Of a DNA stretch of 64,000 nucleotides, positions 25,834-33,717 are shown piece by piece; positions within the stretch are counted from its first letter, which is position 1; every line of letters begins with the position of its first letter. The notes under the pieces are model-generated. The model was given only the letters and a program-made list of their open reading frames with translations, searched no databases and was not told the DNA's origin. The position numbers were made by a program, and so were the translations under genes. This stretch comes from Streptomyces qinglanensis. Lineage in GTDB: Bacteria > Actinomycetota > Actinomycetes > Streptomycetales > Streptomycetaceae. The stretch lies in the NCBI RefSeq assembly GCF_900111245.1, contig NZ_FOGO01000001.1, positions 868,001 to 932,000 of the forward strand. Direction: 5' to 3'.

Positions 25834-26625
25834 TCACCCTCCGTCGCGGGGCGAACAGTCGGCGATCCTGGCGCCGACTCCGTCCAGCACGATGCCCAGG
25901 CCGTAGGCGAAGTCCGCCGTGCCCTCGGTGTCACCGGGGGCGGTCTCGTGCACCTCGCCGGAGGCCAGCAGTTCGCGGACGGCAGGGAACCCGCCGGTTG
26001 CGGTGAGTTCGCTCAGCAGACGCCAGTAGCGGCGCTCCGCGTCCTCCCAGCCCGAGCCCTGCTGCCGACTCGCCTCCGCGATGTCCGCGAGGAGGGCAAC
26101 GCTGCTGCGGATGTAGCCGCTCAGCGTGATCAGCGCACCCAGCTTCCGCTCGGCGTCCAGCCCGGTGCCCCGCAGGTGGGCGAGTGCCTGCTCCATCCAC
26201 TCCACGCCGTGCGGGGACAGCGGCGGGGTACCGATGGGGATCCGGACGATCCACAGGTGGCGCAGCAGGACGTCGCGGTAGGCGCGGGCCCAGTGCTCCA
26301 GTCCGTCCCGCCAGCCCTCCGGCGAGGGCTCCGGTCCCGGCGGCGGGGTGCCGATCGCCGCGTCCTCCATGAGGATCAGCAGGTCGTCCTTGCCTGCGAC
26401 GTAGCGGTAGAGCGCCATGGTCGAGACGCCGACCTCGGCGGCGACGCGGCTCATCGAGAGCGCGGCGAGCCCCTCGGCGTCGGCGACGCCGATCGCGGCG
26501 GCGACGATGCGCCGCACGTCCAGCCCGCGCGCCGGACCTCTGCCGGGCCGCTCGCGCAGCCCCCAGGCGGCGGCCACACCGGCCGGCAGGCCGTCCGGTG
26601 CCGGCGCCTGCTCCCGCTTCGCCAT
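25834..26625 (-). CDS. TetR/AcrR-family repressor with TetR_C-type domain
   Basis: 263 aa. HTH: LDVRRIVAAAIGVADAEGLAALSMSRVAAEVGVSTMALYRYVAGKDDLL in parts (about 35-83), the strongest TetR signature in the window. The long C-terminal domain (WARAYRDVLLRHLWIVRIPIGTPPLSPHGVEWMEQAL) resembles the tetracycline-repressor-type ligand domain found beside exporters. Divergent from a DrrAB-like ABC exporter, with palindromes GTGTATC-A-GATACAC in between, so it likely represses that exporter. The ATG at 26625 is supported by a GGAGAGAGGGAAG stretch. Confidence 0.9.
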   Translation of the reverse strand: MAKREQAPAPDGLPAGVAAAWGLRERPGRGPARGLDVRRIVAAAIGVADAEGLAALSMSRVAAEVGVSTMALYRYVAGKDDLLILMEDAAIGTPPPGPEPSPEGWRDGLEHWARAYRDVLLRHLWIVRIPIGTPPLSPHGVEWMEQALAHLRGTGLDAERKLGALITLSGYIRSSVALLADIAEASRQQGSGWEDAERRYWRLLSELTATGGFPAVRELLASGEVHETAPGDTEGTADFAYGLGIVLDGVGARIADCSPRDGG

Positions 26626-26683
26626 CTTCCCTCTCTCCACCCTTCCTCTCCGCCCTTCGGGGTTGCCGTCGCACCCCCGGTTC

Positions 26684-26740
26684 GTGTATAGCATACGCAG
26701 TAAGGTTTATGAGATACACAGTTTCGTGTATCAGATACAC
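26684..26740. promoter_or_regulatory. TetR operators, tetR / ABC exporter
   Basis: A perfect palindrome GTGTATC-A-GATACAC at 26726-26740, a degenerate copy GTGTATA-G-CATACGC at 26684-26698, and a lone GATACAC half-site at 26712. The perfect site ends 20 bp before the exporter ATG. Confidence 0.75.
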
Positions 26741-26760
26741 ACAATGAGGGGGGAAGTGCC

Positions 26761-27702
26761 ATGCACCCAGCGGCAGAAGCGGATTGGGCGATCGAGACGC
26801 GCGGGCTGAGCAAGGCGTACGGCTCCGTCCATGTACTCGCGGGGCTCGACCTGCGGGTGCGGCGCGGCAGCGTCTTCGCACTGCTGGGACCGAACGGGGC
26901 GGGCAAGACCACCACCGTCCGGATCCTGGCGACGCTCACCCGCGCCGACGCGGGGCAGGCCGTCGTGGCCGGGCACGACGTGACCGCCGCACGGTCCCGG
27001 GTACGCCGCGCCATCAGCCTCACCGGGCAGTACGCGGCGCTGGACGAGGAGCAGACGGGAGAGGAGAACCTGCGGATGATGGCGCGCCTGCGCGGCCATT
27101 CACGGTCGGCGGCCCGCAACCGTGCCACGGAACTGCTGGAGCGGTTCGCCCTGACCGAGGCCGGCCGACGGCGCGTGTCGACCTACTCGGGCGGGATGCG
27201 GCGCAGGCTGGACATCGCGGCCGGACTGGTCACCGACCCGCAGGTGGTCTTCCTGGACGAGCCGACGACGGGACTCGACCCGCGCAGCCGGCGCACGATG
27301 TGGGAGACGATCGGCTCGCTGACCCGGGCGGGCGTGACCGTCTTCCTCACCACGCAGTACCTGGAGGAGGCCGACCGGCTGGCCGACCATGTCGCCGTGC
27401 TGGACGGCGGCCGGGTGCGGGCGGAGGGCACTCCCGAGGAGCTGAAGAAGACGGTCGCAGCCCAGCGGCTCGACCTGACGATGACCGGCCGCTCGGCCTA
27501 TGCGGAGCTGGCCGGGCAGCTCGGCGAGCGCGCGCTGCACCGGGCACCCGAGGAGCTGGTGCTGGGAGTGGCGACCGACGGCAGCGCCGCGCATGTCCGG
27601 ACGCTGCTGGACGAGTTGGACCCCACGCGTGCGCAGGTCGCGCACTTTTCGCTGCACAGCGCCACCCTGGACGACGTCTTCCTGGAGCTGACCCATGAGT
27701 GA
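26761..27702 (+). CDS. ABC exporter ATP-binding protein, DrrA-like
   Basis: 313 aa. Walker A is LLGPNGAGKTTTVRILATL, signature YSGGMRRRLDIAAGLV, Walker B VVFLDEPTTGLD, followed by the DrrA-type R-S-R-R-T-MW segment and TTQYLEEADRLADHV. The C-terminal about 80 residues are the regulatory extension typical of daunorubicin-resistance ATPases (VRTLLDELDPTRAQVAHFSL). It powers export by the membrane partner encoded next. The reading frames overlap by 8 bp (ATGAGTGA). Confidence 0.93.
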   Translation: MHPAAEADWAIETRGLSKAYGSVHVLAGLDLRVRRGSVFALLGPNGAGKTTTVRILATLTRADAGQAVVAGHDVTAARSRVRRAISLTGQYAALDEEQTGEENLRMMARLRGHSRSAARNRATELLERFALTEAGRRRVSTYSGGMRRRLDIAAGLVTDPQVVFLDEPTTGLDPRSRRTMWETIGSLTRAGVTVFLTTQYLEEADRLADHVAVLDGGRVRAEGTPEELKKTVAAQRLDLTMTGRSAYAELAGQLGERALHRAPEELVLGVATDGSAAHVRTLLDELDPTRAQVAHFSLHSATLDDVFLELTHE

Positions 27703-28450
27703 TCTCGCGGACTGCACCGTGCTGGCCGGGCGGTCCGTCCGGCTGACCCGGCGCAACCCGGACGCCGTGATCACGGCACTGGTGCTGCCGGTACTGCTGA
27801 TGCTGGTGTTCGTCTACTTCTTCGGCGGTGCCATCGAGACGAACACCGGGAAGTATGTGACGTACGTGGCGCCCGGGGTGCTGATCCTGTGCGCGGGATA
27901 CGGCGCCTCGATGACGGCGACGACTGTCTCCGACGACATGACCGGCGGCATCATCGACCGCTTCCGCTCGATGGACACCGGACCCACCGCCGTACTGAGC
28001 GGCCATGTCGCGGCGAGCGTCGCGCGCAACGCGGCAGCCACGGCGGCCGTGCTGGCCGTGGCCTTCGCGATCGGGTTCCGGCCGCACGCGGGACCGGCGG
28101 AGTGGCTGGCGGCCATCGGCATCCTGCTGCTCTACATCACCACGCTCTCCTGGCTGGGTGCCGCGGCGGGCCTGCTGGCCAAGACGCCGGAGGCCGCAGG
28201 CGGATTCACCTTCGCCATGCTCTTCCTGCCCTACCCCAGCAGCGCGTTCGTCCCGATCGACACCATGCCGGACTGGCTGCACGGCTTCGCCGACCATCAG
28301 CCGGTGACCCCCGTCATCGAGTCCCTGCGCGGTCTGCTGCTGGACCAGCCCACCGGCAACAGCCCCTGGCTGGCGCTCGGCTGGTGCCTGGGGCTGCTGG
28401 CGGTGGCACTGCCGCTGTGCGCGGTGCTGTTCCGCCGGCGCACCGGCTGA
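27695..28450 (+). CDS. ABC-2 type exporter permease, DrrB-like
   Basis: 251 aa with six membrane segments: AVITALVLPVLLMLVFVYFFGG, YVTYVAPGVLILCAGYGASM, AAATAAVLAVAFAIGF, WLAAIGILLLYITTLSWLGAAAGLLA, a segment near FTFAMLFLPYPSSAFVPI, and WLALGWCLGLLAVALPLCAVLF. The FVPIDTMPDWLHGFADHQPVTP loop is characteristic of DrrB/ABC-2 antibiotic exporters. Translationally coupled to the ATPase. Convergent with the next TetR gene; only 6 bp separate the stops. Confidence 0.9.
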   Translation: MSDLADCTVLAGRSVRLTRRNPDAVITALVLPVLLMLVFVYFFGGAIETNTGKYVTYVAPGVLILCAGYGASMTATTVSDDMTGGIIDRFRSMDTGPTAVLSGHVAASVARNAAATAAVLAVAFAIGFRPHAGPAEWLAAIGILLLYITTLSWLGAAAGLLAKTPEAAGGFTFAMLFLPYPSSAFVPIDTMPDWLHGFADHQPVTPVIESLRGLLLDQPTGNSPWLALGWCLGLLAVALPLCAVLFRRRTG

Positions 28451-28456
28451 CCGCAC

Positions 28457-29110
28457 CTACGAGGCGGGGAGCGCCCGGTCCGAGGTCCAGTGGCGGCGGC
28501 CCAGGCTGATGAGGCGGAGCTGGCGGCGCGCGGTGCCCGCGACGACGTGCTCCGGGGGTCCCTCGCCCTGGGCGGCCTCCAGGAAGGCGGAGGCGGTCAT
28601 CACCATGTGGTCGACGTAGGTCTCGCCCAGCATCCGCAGATCCTCCGGGCTCCAGCCCCGGGAGACCTCGTCGCGGGCGAGCACCTCGGCCACCTCCTGC
28701 GCGAACCGGTCGAGCTGGGCGCCGATGGCGGTCCGCACGGCGGCCACCCCGCCGTGCCGCTCGCGCACCACGAAGCGGATGTGCTCGGGGTGTTCGCGCA
28801 CGAACCGGGCGATGGCGCCGACGAGGTGGTCGATGCGCTCGCCGTCGTCGCTGCGCTCGGTCAGCCCGGCCCGTATCACCGTGTGCAGGCTGCCCAGCGA
28901 CTCCTCGACCAGCGTGACGCCCAGGTCGGCCACGTCGCGGAAGTGCCGGTAGAAGGCGGCGGGCGAGATGCCCACGGCACGGGTGATCTCCCGCAGTCCG
29001 ATGCTGCTGAGGCTCTGCTCCTCCAGCAGCGCCAGGCCCGCGTCCAGGAGTGCGCGACGGGTCCGGGCCTTCTGGAGGTCCCGCTGCGTGTGAGGGGTGC
29101 TGCTGCTCAT
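28457..29110 (-). CDS. TetR-family regulator (FabR-like)
   Basis: 217 aa. HTH: RRALLDAGLALLEEQSLSSIGLREITRAVGISPAAFYRHFRDVADLG, in parts, at about 18-64. The C-terminal domain (VREHPEHIRFVVRERHGGVAAVRTAIGAQL) resembles the FabR-like actinobacterial group, whose members are linked to fatty-acid or membrane genes. Divergent from two small membrane-protein genes, with GTGAACAG inverted repeats between, which it probably binds. Its own ATG at 29110 is followed upstream by the half-site AGTAAACAG. Confidence 0.85.
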   Translation of the reverse strand: MSSSTPHTQRDLQKARTRRALLDAGLALLEEQSLSSIGLREITRAVGISPAAFYRHFRDVADLGVTLVEESLGSLHTVIRAGLTERSDDGERIDHLVGAIARFVREHPEHIRFVVRERHGGVAAVRTAIGAQLDRFAQEVAEVLARDEVSRGWSPEDLRMLGETYVDHMVMTASAFLEAAQGEGPPEHVVAGTARRQLRLISLGRRHWTSDRALPAS

Positions 29111-29116
29111 GGTTTC

Positions 29117-29192
29117 AGTAAACAGTTGTGCGCCGAACGCCGCAATGCTGTAGTCTCCAACTCAGTGAACAGTTGTCACCACATCTGTTCAC
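29117..29192. promoter_or_regulatory. Operators of the FabR-like TetR regulator
   Basis: GTGAACAG-N12-CTGTTCAC (29165-29192) is a perfect 8-bp inverted repeat. A related half-site AGTAAACAGTTGTG lies at 29117-29130 next to the tetR start. Both share the core AACAGTTGT. Confidence 0.65.
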
Positions 29193-29251
29193 CGAAAATC
29201 GCACGCGCCCGACGACCGCCGACAAGCCGACGCATGGGGAGGGAAGGACAG

Positions 29252-29413
29252 ATGATCTTCCTGGTCGCCGCGTTCCTCCTGCTGGGAGTCCTGGTGGGCC
29301 CACCGGCCCAACTCCCGCCCGAGGTGACCGTCCCGGCAGCCGCGGTGATCTCCGCCTGGCTGCTCGTCTTCACCGCCCGCGAGCGCATCCGCCGCCACCG
29401 GCAGAGGAGCTGA
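29252..29413 (+). CDS. 53-aa two-helix membrane protein
   Basis: Starts at the ATG at 29252 behind GGGAGGGAAGG. Two hydrophobic stretches (MIFLVAAFLLLGVLVGPPAQL and VPAAAVISAWLLVFTA) are followed by a basic tail (RERIRRHRQRS), so a hairpin in the membrane with the tail inside is expected. No family recognised. The stop is 2 bp before the GTG of the next gene, so the two form an operon. Probably controlled by the divergent TetR gene. Confidence 0.65.
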   Translation: MIFLVAAFLLLGVLVGPPAQLPPEVTVPAAAVISAWLLVFTARERIRRHRQRS

Positions 29414-29415
29414 CC

Positions 29416-29724
29416 GTGACCACGACCACCGCCGACTCCACCGAGAACCGCCCGCTCACCACGCCGCTGCGCAAGGGCCGCACCCGGCTGGGCGACGCCG
29501 ACGACATGGCCGTGGCCTCGTTCGTCATGGGCCTGGTCGGACTGCTGGTCTTCAACGTCGTCCTCGGCCCCTGCGCGCTGGTCCTGGGCGGACTGGCCCT
29601 GGCCCGCGGCACCACCCGCCGCGGGCGCGCGCTGCTGGGCACCGCCCTCGGCGCCGCCGATCTGCTCGTGCTGGCGGTGCTGATGACCGCGAACGGCACC
29701 GTCTCCTGGGACTTCACCGGCTGA
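29416..29724 (+). CDS. DUF4190-like small membrane protein
   Basis: 102 aa from GTG. A cytosolic N-terminus (1-32) is followed by MAVASFVMGLVGLLVFNVVLGPCALVLGGLALARG, a Gly-rich two-helix segment of the DUF4190 type, and a third helix ALGAADLLVLAVLMTANG. Function unknown. AGAGGAG lies in the end of the preceding gene as its Shine-Dalgarno. Convergent with uppS, with no obvious hairpin between them. Confidence 0.7.
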   Translation: MTTTTADSTENRPLTTPLRKGRTRLGDADDMAVASFVMGLVGLLVFNVVLGPCALVLGGLALARGTTRRGRALLGTALGAADLLVLAVLMTANGTVSWDFTG

Positions 29725-29778
29725 CCGGACACCGCGGCGCCCGGCGACTCCGGCACCGCTGCCGACGGCCCACGGGCC

Positions 29779-30627
29779 TCAGCCGGCGGCGGTGCCCTGC
29801 TCGTTCTGCTCCTGCTGCTCGCCCGCCTCGTCCCGCGCACCGCCGAAGCGGCGGTCGCGCCGGGCGTACTGGAGGCAGGCGTCCCACAGGTCGCGCCGGT
29901 CGAAGTCCGGCCACAGCACGTCCTGGTAGACCATCTCCGCGTAGGCGCTCTGCCAGATCAGGTAGTTGGAGGTGCGCTGTTCGCCCGAGGGGCGCAGGAA
30001 CAGGTCGACGTCCGGCATGTCGCGGTAGTACAGGTACTTGGCGAACGTCTTCTCGCTGACCTTGGCCGGATCCAGCCGCCCCGCCGCCACCTCCTCGGCG
30101 ACGGCCCGCGCCGCGTCCGCGATCTCGGCACGGCCACCGTAGTTGACGCAGAAGTAGAGCGTCATCGCGTCGTTGTCCTCGGTCTGCTCCTGGGCGACCT
30201 GGAGCTCCTGGACGACGGACTTCCACAGCTTGGGCATCCGGCCCACCCAGCGGATGCGGATGCCCAGCGCGTCCATCTCGTCGCGGCGGCGGCGGATCAC
30301 GTCCCGGTTGAAGTTCATCAGGAAGCGCACCTCCTCGGGCGAGCGCTTCCAGTTCTCGGTCGAGAAGGCGTACAGCGACAGGTTCTTCACACCCATCTCG
30401 ATGCACCCCTTGAGCACGTCCATGACGACGCCCTCACCGACCTTGTGGCCCTCCGTGCGCGGCAGCCCCCGCTGCTTGGCCCACCGGCCGTTGCCGTCCA
30501 TGACGACCGCCACATGGTTCGGGACCAGCTCGCCCGGGATCTTGGGCGGCCGGGCACCCGAGGGGTGCGGCTCGGGCGCCTCGTACTCGCGCTGCTGCGA
30601 CCAGGGCAGCATTCCGCGGCGTGCCAT
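29779..30627 (-). CDS. uppS: Undecaprenyl/isoprenyl diphosphate synthase
   Basis: 282 aa. cis-Prenyltransferase making the long isoprenyl diphosphate carrier for cell wall synthesis. Conserved region I is [24 protein letters not shown], with the catalytic Asp. Later blocks are [27 protein letters not shown] and the C-terminal [24 protein letters not shown]. The N-terminal 35 residues and the Gln/Glu-rich C-terminus are extensions common in Streptomyces. It follows recO on the same strand (52 bp between recO stop and uppS start), which is the usual order recO-uppS. Confidence 0.96.
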   Translation of the reverse strand: MARRGMLPWSQQREYEAPEPHPSGARPPKIPGELVPNHVAVVMDGNGRWAKQRGLPRTEGHKVGEGVVMDVLKGCIEMGVKNLSLYAFSTENWKRSPEEVRFLMNFNRDVIRRRRDEMDALGIRIRWVGRMPKLWKSVVQELQVAQEQTEDNDAMTLYFCVNYGGRAEIADAARAVAEEVAAGRLDPAKVSEKTFAKYLYYRDMPDVDLFLRPSGEQRTSNYLIWQSAYAEMVYQDVLWPDFDRRDLWDACLQYARRDRRFGGARDEAGEQQEQNEQGTAAG

Positions 30628-30679
30628 CGGTACTCATCTCCAGCGGGCGGGACAGGGGGACAGTGCTGACCGCCCGAGC

Positions 30680-31546
30680 CTAACCGCTCCCCGGGCCGCC
30701 GTCCGGCCCGGTCCCCGCGGATCCGGCCGGACGCGGCAGCCCCGACCCGGCCGGACGCGGCAGCCCCGCCGACCCGGCCAGGAGATCCTGGCCGCTCGAC
30801 GCCTGCCGGATGTACCGCAAGGAGCGCAGCCCGCGCTCCAGGTGCCAGTGCAGGTACGCCGAGACCAGCCCCGAGCCCTCCCGGCGGTGCCGGTGCTCCG
30901 AGGCGTCCGCCGTCTCCCAGTCGCCGGTCAGCAGCGCGCCCAGCAGCCGCAGCGCCTCCGGGGAGGGCACCACGCTGCCCGGCACCCGGCAGTCGTGGCA
31001 CACCACGCCGCCGGACGCGACGGAGAAGAACCGGTTCGGTCCGGGCAGACCGCACTTGGCGCAGTCCGCGAAGCTGGGCGCATAGCCGCCCATCGCCAGG
31101 GAGCGCAGCAGGAAGGCGTCCAGCACCAGCCCCGCACCGTGCTCGCCCGACGCCAGCGTCCGCAGGCCGCCGACCAGCAGCAGGTACTGCTGCACGTTCG
31201 GCTCGCCCTCGTGGTCGGTGAACCGCTCGGCGGTCTCCAGCATGGCCGTACCAGCGGTGTAGCGGTCGTAGTCCGCCACGATGCCCTGGCCGTAGGGGGC
31301 GATCGTCTCCGTCTGCGTGCACAGCGGCAGACCCCGGCCCACCAGCTCGCTGCCCCGTGCGAAGAACTGCACGTCGACATGGCAGAACGGCTCCAGCCGG
31401 GCCCCGAACTTCGACTTCGTCCGCCGCACCCCCCGCGCCACGGCCCGCACCCGCCCGTGACCGCGGGTGAGCAGCGTGATGATGCGGTCGGCCTCGCCCA
31501 GCTTCTGGGTGCGCAGGACGATGCCGTCGTCGCGGAAGAGGCTCAC
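30680..31546 (-). CDS. recO: DNA repair protein RecO
   Basis: 288 aa. Acts in the RecFOR pathway, loading RecA on SSB-coated DNA. The N-terminal OB fold is VSLFRDDGIVLRTQKLGEADRIITLLTRGHG, in parts. The central helical domain contains ETAERFTDHEGEPNVQQYLLL. The zinc finger is FADCAKCG ... GVVCHDCRVPGS. The C-terminus ends in a duplicated GLPRPAGS segment. The GTG at 31546 is chosen because the family begins (M/V)SLFRDDG there; an ATG at 31576 would add 10 residues. Confidence 0.94.
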   Translation of the reverse strand: MSLFRDDGIVLRTQKLGEADRIITLLTRGHGRVRAVARGVRRTKSKFGARLEPFCHVDVQFFARGSELVGRGLPLCTQTETIAPYGQGIVADYDRYTAGTAMLETAERFTDHEGEPNVQQYLLLVGGLRTLASGEHGAGLVLDAFLLRSLAMGGYAPSFADCAKCGLPGPNRFFSVASGGVVCHDCRVPGSVVPSPEALRLLGALLTGDWETADASEHRHRREGSGLVSAYLHWHLERGLRSLRYIRQASSGQDLLAGSAGLPRPAGSGLPRPAGSAGTGPDGGPGSG

Positions 31547-31603
31547 GCGATCACCGACGCGTTCCGGGTGCAGCACATGACGGCATTGTCCCGCACCCCG
31601 GTG

Positions 31604-32326
31604 TCAGCCGGCGGCTCCCGGGGTGATGAGGCCCGACTCATAGGCGGCGATCACCATTTGCGCACGACTGCGTACGGAGAGCTTCCCCATGATGCGGCTG
31701 ACGTGGGTCTTGGCGGTGAGCGGGGAGAGGGCGAGGGCCCGGGCGATCTCGGCGTTGTTCAGACCGCGGCCGACCAGGGACAGCACCTGGCGCTCCCGCG
31801 CCGAGAGGACGGCCAGGGCTTCCGGGTACGGCTCGCCCGGTGCGTCCGGCCCGGGGGCGCGCAGCACCCGGGCGATCAACCGGGCGGTGGGACCGGGCGA
31901 GAGCAGCGCCTCGCCCGCCGCGACCGTGCGGATCCCCTCCAGCAGTTCGGCCGGGCGGGTGTCCTTGACCAGGAACCCGGAGGCCCCGGCACGCAGCGCC
32001 TCGACCACGTGCTGGTCGGTGTCGTACGTGGTCAGGACGAGGACTTTGACGCCGCCGAGGTCCTCGTCCGCGGCGATCTGCCGGGTGGCCGCGATGCCGT
32101 CCAGGTCGGGCATGCGGATGTCCATGACGACGAGGTCCGGACGGGCGGTCCGGGCCAGCGCGACCGCTTCCCGGCCCGTCGCGGCCTCTCCCACCACGTT
32201 CATGTCCGGCGCGGAGGCGAGGAGCATCGCGAAGGCGGCCCGTACCAGGGTCTGGTCGTCCGCCAGGACGACCCGCAGCGGGCCCGTGGCAGCGGTCGGT
32301 CCGGGGTTCGGGGCGGTTTCCGTCAT
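31604..32326 (-). CDS. NarL/LuxR-type response regulator
   Basis: 240 aa. Receiver: VVLADDQTLVRAAF, phospho-Asp in LVVMDIRMPDLDG (about residue 70), Lys in GFLVKDTRPAELL. The LuxR HTH is LSARERQVLSLVGRGLNNAEIARALALSPLTAKTHVSRIMGKL, in parts (about 173-225). Its ATG overlaps the stop of the sensor kinase (ATGA at 32323-32326), so the pair is one two-component system. An MMPL transporter gene lies upstream on the same strand and may be its target or partner. Confidence 0.93.
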   Translation of the reverse strand: MTETAPNPGPTAATGPLRVVLADDQTLVRAAFAMLLASAPDMNVVGEAATGREAVALARTARPDLVVMDIRMPDLDGIAATRQIAADEDLGGVKVLVLTTYDTDQHVVEALRAGASGFLVKDTRPAELLEGIRTVAAGEALLSPGPTARLIARVLRAPGPDAPGEPYPEALAVLSARERQVLSLVGRGLNNAEIARALALSPLTAKTHVSRIMGKLSVRSRAQMVIAAYESGLITPGAAG

Positions 32327-33582
32327 GGCAGGGCGCTCTCCGATGCGGCGGCGGTCGGGCGGGCGGGAAGCAGGGCCGTCACGGCGAATCCGGGACGCAG
32401 AGCGCGGGCACCGGCCTCCAGCGTGCCGCCGACGCTGCGGGCCCGCTCCCGCATTCCGGCGATGCCGAATCCGCCCGGACCGCCCGGCGCCTCCCCCGCG
32501 GACTGCCCGGCCCCGGCTCCGCCGTCGTCGACCACGCTGACCCGCAGCGCCCCGCCGGCCCCTTCCACCAGGGCCCGTACCGACACGGCGGAACCCGCGT
32601 GCCGGACGGCGTTGGTCAGCGCCTCCTGGACGATGCGATAGGCGGCGGCGCCCACGGCGGGGGCGGGCGCCAGTGCGTGCGCCGAGTCGTGCACCGACAC
32701 CTCGACCCGCGCGCCCGCCTCGCACGCCGCCCGGGCCAGATCCGGCAGCCCGGACAGGCCGGGCAGCGGCTCCGTCCGGTCGGCGTCCCCGGCCCGCAGC
32801 ACCTCCAGCGTGGTGCGGAGTTCGGTGCGCGCACCCCGGCAGGTGTCCGAGATGGCTTCGAGCGCCCTGGCGACCGCCGCCCGGTCGAGCCGTTCGGGGT
32901 CGGCCACCAGCACGTGCGCGGCGACGGACGTCTGCACACCGATCAGGGTGATGCTGTGCGCGAGCAGATCGTGCAGATCGCGGGCGATGCGCAGCCGTTC
33001 CTGGGCGACCCGGCGGGCCGCCTCCTCCTCCCTGCTGCGTTCGGCCCGTTCGGCGCGCTCCTCGACGGCGGCGAGGTAGTTGCGGTGGATGCGCACCGTC
33101 TCGCCGAACAGCACACACACCACGATCCATCCGGACGAGCGCAGCATGTCGCTCAGTTCATGGCTGCGCCCGGCGGTCCCCATGACGGTCGCCATGAGGC
33201 CCACGATCGCCCCGAGGGTGACGAACGAACGCAGCGGCGGCCCGGCGACGGCCATCGTGTACAGCGCGATCAGCGGCGCGGGCACGGCGGCGAGGTGCGC
33301 GAAGTCCTGCGCGTGGTACGGGCCGACGCAGGCCACGATCGCCAGTACCGTCAGCCACGGTGCGCGGCGGCGGACGGCCAGCAGCGCGCCGGAGCAGGTC
33401 AGCAACGCCCAGCCGAGCGGCGTGGGGACGTGCCCGTCGGCGGGCGAGGCGGTCAGCGCCATGGCGGTCTGCACGGCGCACACGGCCGCCGCGAGCAGCA
33501 CGTCCCGCCGGGCGACGGGCGTGCCCTGCCGCCGCGGACGCAGGTGGCGGGCCACGAGCGCGTTCACCGGATCGCGAGGCAT
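32323..33582 (-). CDS. Sensor histidine kinase, HisKA_3 type
   Basis: 419 aa. About five N-terminal membrane helices (30-150). The phospho-acceptor helix is ERLRIARDLHDLLAHSITLIG, with His in DLHD. The N-box is IVQEALTNAVRHAG, G1 VSVVDDGGAG and G2 PGGFGIAGMRERARSVGGTL. It pairs with the NarL-type regulator encoded next. A run of Glu/Arg before the dimerisation helix (AAVEERAERAERSREEEAARR) is a likely coiled coil. Start uncertain: the ATG at 33582 has a GGGAGC Shine-Dalgarno; ATGs at 33597 and 33639 are alternatives. Confidence 0.92.
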   Translation of the reverse strand: MPRDPVNALVARHLRPRRQGTPVARRDVLLAAAVCAVQTAMALTASPADGHVPTPLGWALLTCSGALLAVRRRAPWLTVLAIVACVGPYHAQDFAHLAAVPAPLIALYTMAVAGPPLRSFVTLGAIVGLMATVMGTAGRSHELSDMLRSSGWIVVCVLFGETVRIHRNYLAAVEERAERAERSREEEAARRVAQERLRIARDLHDLLAHSITLIGVQTSVAAHVLVADPERLDRAAVARALEAISDTCRGARTELRTTLEVLRAGDADRTEPLPGLSGLPDLARAACEAGARVEVSVHDSAHALAPAPAVGAAAYRIVQEALTNAVRHAGSAVSVRALVEGAGGALRVSVVDDGGAGAGQSAGEAPGGPGGFGIAGMRERARSVGGTLEAGARALRPGFAVTALLPARPTAAASESALP

Positions 33583-33717
33583 CTGCACGGCTCCCATCCT
33601 GCGGTACGGGCGGCACACCGGAACAGACGGGTGCGGCACGCCGGGAGCGGCCCGAGCAGAGCGGTGCGGCAGGCCGGGAGGGGCTCGGAAGCCGGCCCGC
33701 CGCGTGCGCGCCGAGTG

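Noticed and set aside
25671..26006. Frame encoding a Pro-His repeat protein across the hexamer repeat
   Set aside because: Antisense to the TetR gene end, with no Shine-Dalgarno and no conservation argument; the PH run is just the translated repeat.
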